From assembly GCA_002733945.2 (NCBI GenBank), contig NVXO02000007.1:70029-79514 (forward strand): 9,486 bases of DNA. Reading direction: 5' to 3'. The stretch is from Sulfurimonas sp. GTDB taxonomy: Bacteria; Campylobacterota; Campylobacteria; Campylobacterales; Sulfurimonadaceae. Positions 1 through 6,138 of the stretch are shown here, piece by piece. The notes under the pieces were generated by a model. It was not told the DNA's origin and made no database searches. It saw only the letters and a list, made by a program, of their open reading frames with translations. Numbering within the stretch: the first letter of the stretch is position 1; each line of letters begins with the position of its first letter. The position numbers and the translations under genes were made by a program.

Positions 1-1040
1 TGCCAGTTTCTTTAGGAATGAATTTATTTATGTTAAGACTATCAAATGATAATCATTTTACTGAAGAATTTATTTGGGCTTATTTTAATTCTAAGTTTGG
101 AAAAACTATTATAAAAAGAAAAATCAATGGAACAGTTCCTTTAACAATTGATAAAGTAGCTATTAAAACATTATATATCCCAAATCTATCAAAAGAGTTC
201 CAATTAAAAATTACAGACTTAATAAGTAATTCACATCAAAAACTAGAAGAGAGTAAAACACTCTACAAACAATCAGAAGAACTACTTTTAAAAGAACTTG
301 ATTTATTAGACTTTGAACCATCAAAAGAAAAAATAGCTATAAAATCGTTTAGTGAAAGTTTTGGGGAGAGTGGGCGACTTGATAGTGAGTATTATCAGCC
401 TAAGTATGATGAGATAATTGAAAAAATAAAAAGTAAAGATTATGATACTTTAATAAGTATTGTAAATATAAAGAAATCAGTAGAGCCAGGAAGTGAAGCA
501 TATCAAGAAAGTGGGATACCATTTCTAAGAGTTTCAAATCTTACAAAACTTGGATTATTAAGTCCTGATATACATTTATCTAAAACCTTATTTGATGATG
601 AAGCACTAGAAAAATTACAACCAAAGAAAGATACTATTTTATTATCAAAAGATGGAACAGTAGGTATTGCTTATAATATTAAAAAAGACACAAATATTAT
701 CACTTCTGGTGCTATGCTTCACTTAACAATAAAAGATGATAAAGTATTACCTGAATACTTAACACTTGTGTTAAATAGCTTAGTTGTACAAATGCAAAGC
801 CAAAGAGATGCAGGTGGTTCAATAATCAAACATTGGAAACCCTCAGAAATAGGAGAAGTTTTAATCCCAATCATAGATAACACGATTCAAACTCAAATAG
901 AAGAAAAAATAAAAGAATCTTTTACATTAAAAGAAGAATCAAAACAACTTTTAGAAGTAGCAAAAAGAGCTGTTGAGATTGCTATTGAAGATGGGGAAGA
1001 TATGGCTGTGGAGTTTGTAGAGGATAATGTAAATGAATAA
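1..1040 (+). CDS. hsdS: Type I restriction-modification specificity subunit HsdS (5' truncated by window edge)
   Basis: DNA-recognition subunit that directs a type I HsdM/HsdR complex to its bipartite target. The frame is open from base 3 through the first ATG at 18, so the true start and most of the first target-recognition domain lie outside the window. Counting from that ATG, residues 1-57 are the end of the first recognition domain (NGTVPLTIDKV, then YIPNLSKEFQ). Residues 60-100 form the first conserved helical spacer. Residues 140-285 are the second recognition domain (GIPFLRVSNL; LLSKDGTVG; GGSIIKHWKPSEIGEVLIP). Residues 286-323 are the second helix. The two halves show the usual internal two-fold repetition (IP.., then Q..I.., then a long helix). 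The gene ends by overlapping the downstream TIR gene by 8 bp. HsdM and HsdR are not in view, so whether the system is complete is unknown. Family assignment is firm; target sequence cannot be told. Confidence 0.9.
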   Translation, partial: PVSLGMNLFMLRLSNDNHFTEEFIWAYFNSKFGKTIIKRKINGTVPLTIDKVAIKTLYIPNLSKEFQLKITDLISNSHQKLEESKTLYKQSEELLLKELDLLDFEPSKEKIAIKSFSESFGESGRLDSEYYQPKYDEIIEKIKSKDYDTLISIVNIKKSVEPGSEAYQESGIPFLRVSNLTKLGLLSPDIHLSKTLFDDEALEKLQPKKDTILLSKDGTVGIAYNIKKDTNIITSGAMLHLTIKDDKVLPEYLTLVLNSLVVQMQSQRDAGGSIIKHWKPSEIGEVLIPIIDNTIQTQIEEKIKESFTLKEESKQLLEVAKRAVEIAIEDGEDMAVEFVEDNVNE

Positions 1041-2016
1041 TAAGTATATTAAATTTGTTCAAGATATGCTTAATAAAAAGAATAAATTAAAACTATCAGA
1101 AAATTTAAAAAATGCATATTATGAATGTGAGTTTTTGAATGATTGGAATAATCATGAAACAGCTTTAGTTAATGTATTTGTAAATCCTGATTGTTTTATT
1201 GAATTAGAAGATGTAAGTGATGATGATAAAAATTTATTAATTAAATTTTTAAATGCATTGCCACATGAATATGATGAGATAATCTCTATTAAGTTTTCTA
1301 TAAATATTAATAGTAATTCAAGTAGAAAAAATAGAGAACTAGTAACAGTTTGGGAGCAAAATCACTTTAATTTATTTATTACTCACTTAGTTAAGCACAA
1401 AGATAAAGCTACAAATGTAAAGAATGCACTTAAAATATATGGGATAAGTGGATTTGTTGCTCATGAGGATATAAAACCTAGTAAAGAATGGCAAGATGAA
1501 ATTGAAAAAGCATTACATTCAATGGATGCTTTAACTGCCATATTAATGGATGGTGTTAAAAAAAGTGATTGGTGTGACCAAGAAATAGGTTTTGCAGTAG
1601 GTAAAGAAGTTCCAATTATCCCAATACGAAAAGGTTTAGATCCTTATGGATTTATTGGAAAGTACCAAGCAATTCAAGGTAATGGAAAAAATGTACCTGA
1701 AGTAGCAAAAGCTATATTTGATACAATAGTAAACCATTCTAAAACTAAAAATAATATGCTTTTAATTTTGACAAATTTAATTTCAAACTCAACACATATT
1801 GAAACATCATTAAAACAATTGGAAATATTATGTGCTATCGATAATGTTCCAAAAGAAATTTTAATACAGATGTCTGAACAAATAATTAACAATACAATTT
1901 TAACTAAATCAAAAGAATTTTTAGAAAAAGTACAAATACTATTTGATAAATATGAAATTAAATTAGCAAGTATTGATACTACGGATGAGATATATACTGA
2001 TGAAATACCATTTTAA
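1033..2016 (+). CDS. TIR-domain protein, probable NAD-processing defence effector
   Basis: A 327-residue protein with a central TIR domain at about 112-235. It opens with HFNLFITH, continues through FVAHEDIKPSKEWQDEIEKAL (split here only for description: FVAHEDIKP at 141-149, EWQDEIEKAL at 152-161), and reaches W180-C181-D182-Q183-E184. It then runs through VPIIPIR to DPYGFIGKYQA at 203-213. E184 sits where enzymatic TIR domains carry the catalytic glutamate of the W-x-x-x-E motif, so NAD+ cleavage or a related reaction is likely (family knowledge plus inference). Residues 1-105 and 240-327 match nothing I recognise; the C-terminal part looks helical. No signal peptide or membrane segment, so cytoplasmic. 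An AGAGGA ribosome site at 1019-1024 supports the ATG at 1033, inside the end of hsdS, implying coupled expression. A role as a suicide arm of the restriction locus is inference. Confidence 0.85.
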   Translation: MNNKYIKFVQDMLNKKNKLKLSENLKNAYYECEFLNDWNNHETALVNVFVNPDCFIELEDVSDDDKNLLIKFLNALPHEYDEIISIKFSININSNSSRKNRELVTVWEQNHFNLFITHLVKHKDKATNVKNALKIYGISGFVAHEDIKPSKEWQDEIEKALHSMDALTAILMDGVKKSDWCDQEIGFAVGKEVPIIPIRKGLDPYGFIGKYQAIQGNGKNVPEVAKAIFDTIVNHSKTKNNMLLILTNLISNSTHIETSLKQLEILCAIDNVPKEILIQMSEQIINNTILTKSKEFLEKVQILFDKYEIKLASIDTTDEIYTDEIPF

Positions 2017-2046
2017 TGAACAATAATAAGATAAAAAAGGAAAAAA

Positions 2047-3090
2047 ATGCCAAAAGCAACATTTGAACAACAAGAAGAAGTAATCAATAGTGCAAAGAAG
2101 AACATTAAATACGATACAAAAGAGTTTACACTAGAACTATTACACTCTAAATTTAATAGACAAATAGAAGATGGTATTTCAAATGAGATAAGTATCCCTT
2201 TTTATCAAAGAAATTTTGTTTGGAGTAAAGATAGTCAATCAAGATTTATAGAATCTATTTTATTAGGCTTACCTATTCCTGCTATGGTTTTTTCCGAGGT
2301 AGAAGATGGAGTTATGGAAGTGGTCGACGGTTCTCAAAGAATAAGAACAATAGATAACTTTTTAAATGATACTTTAAAATTAAAAGGATTAGAAAAATTA
2401 TCTGAATTGAATGGACTTTCCTTTAATGAATTTAGTAGCTCAATAAAACGAAAAATTAAAAATAAAACTGTAAGAGCAGTTGTTTTATTTGACATGGAAG
2501 AGGATACTTTAGATATTAGTCAAGAACTATTTGATAGATTAAATACAGGTGGAACACCATTGACAGGTATGGAAATTAGGAAAAGTTATAAAAATGGTAA
2601 GTTTATAGATTTTATTTATAATAATTGTTCTAAAAGTAGTTCATTAATAGATTTGACATGTTTTACAAATAGTGATAATAAAAGAGGCTATAAAGAAGAA
2701 TTTTTAATTAAATATTTTGCATTTAGTGATAGTATGGATTTAGATACTTCATTAAATGATTACTTGGATAATTATTTAGATACTAAAAATAGTGATTTTG
2801 AAGATGATACTATTGAAGATAAATATTTAGAACAATTTAAGAATATGCTTTCTTTTGTAAAAAAGAATAATTTAGTTAATGCTCATGTACGAGCAATCAA
2901 TAAGAAAAATAGACTCTTAGCCATATATATAGGTACTACACTTGCACTTAAAGAAGATGTGACCTTGATAGACGCTACGATAAGTTTAGATATATTTACT
3001 AATGAATTTATAGATAAAGCGAAAAGTAGTGGATTTAATAATTTAAGAGAGAATGTTGAATTAGTTAAAAATATTATTTTGGCAAGATAG
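2047..3090 (+). CDS. DUF262 domain protein (GmrS/ParB-like fold)
   Basis: A 347-residue protein of the DUF262 family. Recognisable parts are the N-terminal ISIPFYQRNFVWS (48-60), then FIESILLGLPIPAM (67-80), the nucleotide-site-like motif V93-D94-G95-S96-Q97-R98, and ELFDRLNTGGTPLTGMEIRK (160-179). Residues 200-347 form a mostly helical C-terminal region. The motif is DGSQR where DGQQR is more usual. In GmrSD-type restriction enzymes DUF262 is the NTP-using half and DUF1524 the HNH nuclease; no DUF1524 or HNH motif is seen here, so any nuclease activity would have to come from a partner. The next gene, a HEPN protein starting directly after the stop codon, is the obvious candidate, since DUF262 genes often neighbour MAE_28990-type HEPN genes (family knowledge). 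The start is set by AAGG at 2037-2040, six bases before the ATG. Defence role is inferred from context. Confidence 0.82.
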   Translation: MPKATFEQQEEVINSAKKNIKYDTKEFTLELLHSKFNRQIEDGISNEISIPFYQRNFVWSKDSQSRFIESILLGLPIPAMVFSEVEDGVMEVVDGSQRIRTIDNFLNDTLKLKGLEKLSELNGLSFNEFSSSIKRKIKNKTVRAVVLFDMEEDTLDISQELFDRLNTGGTPLTGMEIRKSYKNGKFIDFIYNNCSKSSSLIDLTCFTNSDNKRGYKEEFLIKYFAFSDSMDLDTSLNDYLDNYLDTKNSDFEDDTIEDKYLEQFKNMLSFVKKNNLVNAHVRAINKKNRLLAIYIGTTLALKEDVTLIDATISLDIFTNEFIDKAKSSGFNNLRENVELVKNIILAR

Positions 3091-3393
3091 ATGAGTCCAT
3101 TAGAAAGTTTTTATAATGAAAGAAAGTTAGAAATAGAACAGTTTATTTTATTGTTGCATAAGCTTGATAATATAGATGAATACTCAAATGAAATGTCAAT
3201 TTTAAAAAGTCAAGCAATTTTAATGATGTATAATCTGATAGAAGGAACTGTAAATAGGGGTCTTGAATATATATTTGATAAAATAAATGATGCAAATTTG
3301 AAGCACAATCAGGTAAGTAAAGATATTATGATTATGTGGTTTAAATATTTTAAACTTGATTTAGATGATGAGGGACAGCATAAAGATCAATAA
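3091..3393 (+). CDS. MAE_28990/MAE_18760-like HEPN protein, N-terminal fragment (frameshifted gene)
   Basis: Encodes 100 residues that look like the first half of a HEPN protein of the MAE_28990 type: a helical start with FYNERKLEIEQF (7-18), then LMMYNLIEGTVNRGLEYIF (44-62), which resembles the family's YN-x-IE core. The ATG directly follows the TAG of the DUF262 gene with no spacing, so translation is probably coupled; no clear ribosome site of its own is visible. After about residue 94 the frame departs from the expected sequence and stops at TAA 3391-3393. The catalytic-type R-x4-H motif is not in this piece; it lies in the other frame just downstream. On its own this fragment would lack the putative active site. 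Together with the next entry it would make a protein of about 210 residues, the normal size class for this family. Confidence 0.7.
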   Translation: MSPLESFYNERKLEIEQFILLLHKLDNIDEYSNEMSILKSQAILMMYNLIEGTVNRGLEYIFDKINDANLKHNQVSKDIMIMWFKYFKLDLDDEGQHKDQ

Positions 3394-3724
3394 TAAATTT
3401 ATTAATGATTGTATTGATATTGATATAAATAAATTTAGAAAAATAAATCCAAGTTATTTTAGTGGTGGTAGTTTAGATAGTGATGCAATCATAAAAATTT
3501 TAAAAAAATTTACAATTGTGTTAAGTACTGGTGAGCATAAATTACGAGAAATTAAAAATGATAGAAATTTTTTAGCTCATGGTGAAAAATCTTTTACAGA
3601 AGTAAGTCAATCTAAAACAGTTTCAAGCATTAAAGAAAATCAAGGTAAAGTATTTATATTTTTAGAGAGTTATATATTTGAAATTGAGAAATATATTGAT
3701 GAAGTTAAATATAAAGAAACATAG
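3365..3724 (+). CDS. MAE_28990/MAE_18760-like HEPN protein, C-terminal fragment with R-x4-H motif
   Basis: Encodes 119 residues if read from the ATG at 3365, and contains the conserved second half of the HEPN family. SGGSLDSDAI (33-42) resembles the usual SGNLD element, and R67-N68-F69-L70-A71-H72 followed by GEKSF is the HEPN R-x4-H motif linked to RNA cleavage in active members. The tail (VFIFLESYIFEIEKYIDEV, 96-114) is helical. The ATG pair at 3365-3370 has no ribosome site upstream and lies inside the N-terminal fragment, so this is more likely the displaced rest of one gene than an independent gene. The fragment ends 9 bp before the convergent glycosylase gene. Whether any functional product is made depends on whether the frameshift is real. 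Confidence 0.7.
   Translation: MMRDSIKINNKFINDCIDIDINKFRKINPSYFSGGSLDSDAIIKILKKFTIVLSTGEHKLREIKNDRNFLAHGEKSFTEVSQSKTVSSIKENQGKVFIFLESYIFEIEKYIDEVKYKET
3368..3393 (+). other. Apparent frameshift site in the HEPN gene
   Basis: The N-terminal frame reads ...LDLDDEGQHKDQ-stop while the frame one base over reads on through SIKINNKFIND into the conserved HEPN half. Removing one G from the GGG at 3372-3374 would join them as LDDEDSIKINNKF without a stop, so a one-base insertion there is the simplest explanation. A sequencing or assembly error gives the same picture. No slippery run typical of programmed shifting is present. Confidence 0.65.
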
Positions 3725-3733
3725 AAGGAATAT

Positions 3734-4399
3734 TTAAAGGCAACTCTTTATACTCTTCAAGTCATTAAGTGTAATCTTTTTTGACTCTGGGTTTCGTAGT
3801 AGATAGTTTGGGTGATAGATGGGTACTAGTTTAGTTCCCTTGAAGTCTATGACGTGACCTCTGACATCTTCAAAGTTTCCAGTGTCTCCTGTGAGATGAG
3901 TGTATGCATCTTCACCTAAAACCATTATGACCTTTGGTTTTATAAACTCTAACTGAGAGTAGAGGTAACTTTTACAAGAGTTGTACTCTGAGGTGGAGGG
4001 TTTATTTGAGTTTAGGGGTTTACACTTGACACAGTGAGTTATAAAAACATCACCTACAGATAAACCTATGACTTTTTCTATCATGTTTTTGAGTGTTTCG
4101 CCTGAACGACCTGTATAGTAACTGTTTGAGCTGTCCTGCGCAGCAGAAACACTAAAGTCAATAACCATCAGATTAGCTTTAGAATTTCCACGACCTGACA
4201 TACTTTGTGTTCGTGACTTACTCAAATCACATAGGTGACAAGAAGATATATTTGCTGAGAGTTCTTCTATGCTTGCAGGGATTTCATAGCTTGTTTTTTC
4301 GTTAATGTTAAAATGGTCGATGTAGTCAAATCCAATAGCTTTAAGTCTATAAAGGTTCTGAAGCAAGACAAGGTTTTGATACGACTTCAAGATTACCAC
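3734..4399 (-). CDS. Uracil-DNA glycosylase family protein (family 4-like, 4Fe-4S type)
   Basis: A 221-residue protein resembling family-4 uracil-DNA glycosylases, base-excision repair enzymes that remove uracil from DNA. Visible signs: C54-x2-C57, C126 in VKCKP and C142, the expected four iron-sulfur ligands; YYTGRSGETL (94-103); KVIMVLGEDA (156-165); and the C-terminal motif YHPNYLLRNP (195-204). The first catalytic motif, normally a GEAPG-type loop, is replaced here by D81-F82-S83-V84-S85, and the N of the usual TNVVKCRP strand is H122 (FITHCVKCKP). Activity is thus uncertain, though this may be the norm in a subfamily. The first 45 residues are not conserved with known domains. The start is uncertain: the GTG at 4399 has no good ribosome site, while a TTG at 4388-4390 has GGTGG five bases upstream. 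It converges on the HEPN gene and is divergent from the GGDEF-EAL gene. Confidence 0.8.
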   Translation of the reverse strand: MVILKSYQNLVLLQNLYRLKAIGFDYIDHFNINEKTSYEIPASIEELSANISSCHLCDLSKSRTQSMSGRGNSKANLMVIDFSVSAAQDSSNSYYTGRSGETLKNMIEKVIGLSVGDVFITHCVKCKPLNSNKPSTSEYNSCKSYLYSQLEFIKPKVIMVLGEDAYTHLTGDTGNFEDVRGHVIDFKGTKLVPIYHPNYLLRNPESKKITLNDLKSIKSCL

Positions 4400-4510
4400 C
4401 AGTAATAAAATATAGTGAGAGTATAGTGGATATGCGGTTAAAATATACTTTATATTAAAAATTATGCTATTATGTATATAAGAAACATGAGCAAACTAGG
4501 AGTGTTTTAG
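4400..4510. promoter_or_regulatory. Divergent promoter region between glycosylase and GGDEF-EAL genes
   Basis: An AT-rich 111-bp gap between two divergent genes, so it should hold both promoters. On the + strand an extended -10 like element, TGCTATTAT, lies at 4465-4473, about 40 bp before the start codon; the -35 is not distinct. A ribosome site AGGAG at 4498-4502, eight bases from the ATG at 4511, is clear. On the - strand the best -10 candidate is TATACT (complement of 4420-4425). The ribosome site is seen directly; the promoter assignments are inference from short matches. Confidence 0.4.
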
Positions 4511-6073
4511 ATGTTAAACGAAGTGAATGTAAATAGTTATAAACTTTACTCTTCGAGCGAAGTAGATTTGAAAATTGAGGAAGTGAAAAACCTCAATAAT
4601 AAAAATATTGTAATTCATATAGTTTCATATATTCACAATACTGTACTCGTTCAAAACTTAAAAACAAACTTATCAAAAATATTTCCTGAGGTTTCTGTGT
4701 CACTTCTAAAACATTATGATAAAACGCATACAGTTTTAAATATTTACAGCATAGCAGAAATAAAAGACGATGAAAATATCAATGATGTGATACTGCATCA
4801 GATGTATCTAGACTATTTAAACAAACAGGAGAGTGCAAATAACTCTCGTCAGCAACTCTTTAGTCGTTACTTTACAGACCATTTAACAAACCTTCCTAAT
4901 GTATATCAACTCAGAAAAGATTTTCAATCTGATGAAGAGTATGGTTTAGTTTTTATAAAAATAGATAACTTTTTAACTATTAATAATTTTTATGGTTTTG
5001 TGATTGGTGATTATGTTATTGAACAAGTATCCAAGTTTTTAAGAGAGACTCTTGATGTGCATAAACTTTATAGACTAACAGGTTCTGAGTTTGCATTTAC
5101 TATAAAAGACTTCATGAGTTTTTATGATTTAAAAGTTTATCTAACTAAAGTGTATGAGCAGATAAGGTCACACTCAGTTAAATATCAAAAAACTAAGATA
5201 TACATAGACTTTACAATGGCTTCAACTGCAAGTACTAACAATGAGAACATCTTCTCAAAAGTGTCAATGGCACTAGACTATGCAAAACAGATTGGTGCTT
5301 CTTTTTGGATTTATGAAGATAGAATGAACTTTGAGAACGACTATGAACGTAACCTTGAACTCTCCGAAATTGTACGAGAAGGTATCCATAACTCAAGAGT
5401 TATACCCTATTTTCAAGCGATACTAGATAACAAAACAGGGGATATAGTCAAGTACGAGTGTTTAGCAAGACTTATCGATGGACAAGGCAATGTACTTTCT
5501 CCTGTGCTCTTTATCCCTATAGCTAAAAAGATTAAAATATATAACAAAATAACGATTCAGATGATAGAAAAGTCATTCGCTGCGTTTAAAGATAGCCCCT
5601 TTGAGTTTAACATAAACCTCTCCATAGAAGATATTATGAATTCTAAGATATTTAACTACATTATCGAAAAAGTAAAAAATTCAGAAGCTTCAAAACGAGT
5701 TACATTTGAGATACTAGAGTCAGAAGCTATTGAAGATTTTAAAAAGGTTGAGAAATTTATCGTTGAAGTTAAACGCTACGGTGCTAAAATAGCTATTGAT
5801 GACTTTGGAAGTGGTTATTCTAACTTCTCTTACCTTATCAAAATACGAGCTGATTATATAAAGATTGATGGATCTTTAATAGAAAATATCGATGTAGATA
5901 AATCTGCCCTTTTAGTTGTAGAAACAATTGTAAATTTTGCTAAAAAGCTTGGTATGAAAACTGTAGCTGAGTTCGTTCACTCAAGTGTAGTTATGAACAA
6001 GGTTAAAGAGTTAGGCATTGATTATTCTCAAGGTTTTTATATAGATGAACCCTCGGTAAAAGAGTATAAGTAA
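4511..6073 (+). CDS. GGDEF-EAL protein with degenerate GGDEF; probable c-di-GMP phosphodiesterase
   Basis: A 520-residue soluble protein. Residues 1-110 are an unassigned sensor-like region with alternating strands and helices (a faint likeness to FIST domains at 30-80, not secure). A GGDEF domain spans about 118-265, entered by LTNLPNVYQL (125-134), but the signature is R188-L-T-G191-S-E193-F, not GGDEF, and no RxxD inhibitory site is in place, so diguanylate cyclase activity is unlikely. The EAL domain spans about 285-515 and keeps the residues expected for cyclic-di-GMP hydrolysis: E316 (in ECL, replacing EAL), N369 (NINLS), E400 (FEILES), D430-D431 (IDDFGSGYS), K451 (YIKIDGS), E487 (AEFV) and Q507 (SQGFYIDEP). 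It therefore probably lowers c-di-GMP, with the GGDEF part serving as a GTP-binding or structural module. No transmembrane segment. Start supported by AGGAG at 4498-4502. Confidence 0.9.
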   Translation: MLNEVNVNSYKLYSSSEVDLKIEEVKNLNNKNIVIHIVSYIHNTVLVQNLKTNLSKIFPEVSVSLLKHYDKTHTVLNIYSIAEIKDDENINDVILHQMYLDYLNKQESANNSRQQLFSRYFTDHLTNLPNVYQLRKDFQSDEEYGLVFIKIDNFLTINNFYGFVIGDYVIEQVSKFLRETLDVHKLYRLTGSEFAFTIKDFMSFYDLKVYLTKVYEQIRSHSVKYQKTKIYIDFTMASTASTNNENIFSKVSMALDYAKQIGASFWIYEDRMNFENDYERNLELSEIVREGIHNSRVIPYFQAILDNKTGDIVKYECLARLIDGQGNVLSPVLFIPIAKKIKIYNKITIQMIEKSFAAFKDSPFEFNINLSIEDIMNSKIFNYIIEKVKNSEASKRVTFEILESEAIEDFKKVEKFIVEVKRYGAKIAIDDFGSGYSNFSYLIKIRADYIKIDGSLIENIDVDKSALLVVETIVNFAKKLGMKTVAEFVHSSVVMNKVKELGIDYSQGFYIDEPSVKEYK

Positions 6074-6077
6074 AGAA

Positions 6078-6138
6078 ATGTAACCATCATGTAACCGGAT
6101 TAAAATAGAATTAGATATCTATTTATCAGGGAACATAT
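6078..6138 (+). promoter_or_regulatory. Chemoreceptor gene promoter region with 11-bp-period direct repeat
   Basis: The octamer ATGTAACC occurs at 6078-6085 and again at 6089-6096, exactly 11 bases apart, so both copies face the same side of the helix. A -10 like TAAAAT follows at 6101-6106 and the ribosome site AGGGA at 6128-6132, six bases before the ATG at 6139. A tandem repeat with this spacing over the -35 area is the arrangement bound by OmpR/PhoB-family response regulators, whose sites often carry GTAAC-like cores. The repeat is seen directly; the regulator is inference. Confidence 0.45.

Noticed and set aside
1674..1892. 72-codon open frame on the - strand inside the TIR gene
   Set aside because: Lies wholly within a well-supported gene, has no recognisable domain and no convincing ribosome site; a shadow frame.
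3365..3393. Programmed ribosomal frameshift or genuine overlapping second gene in the HEPN region
   Set aside because: No slippery heptamer or stimulatory structure is evident and no ribosome site precedes the ATG at 3365; a simple one-base insertion or read error explains it better.
3700..3770. Possible bidirectional terminator between the HEPN and glycosylase genes
   Set aside because: Only four paired bases (AAAG/CTTT) with imperfect extension and no T-run in either direction.
4450..4481. TTATAT...ATATAA inverted repeat flanking the -10 like element
   Set aside because: Six AT-only bases with a 20-base gap are expected by chance in DNA this AT-rich.
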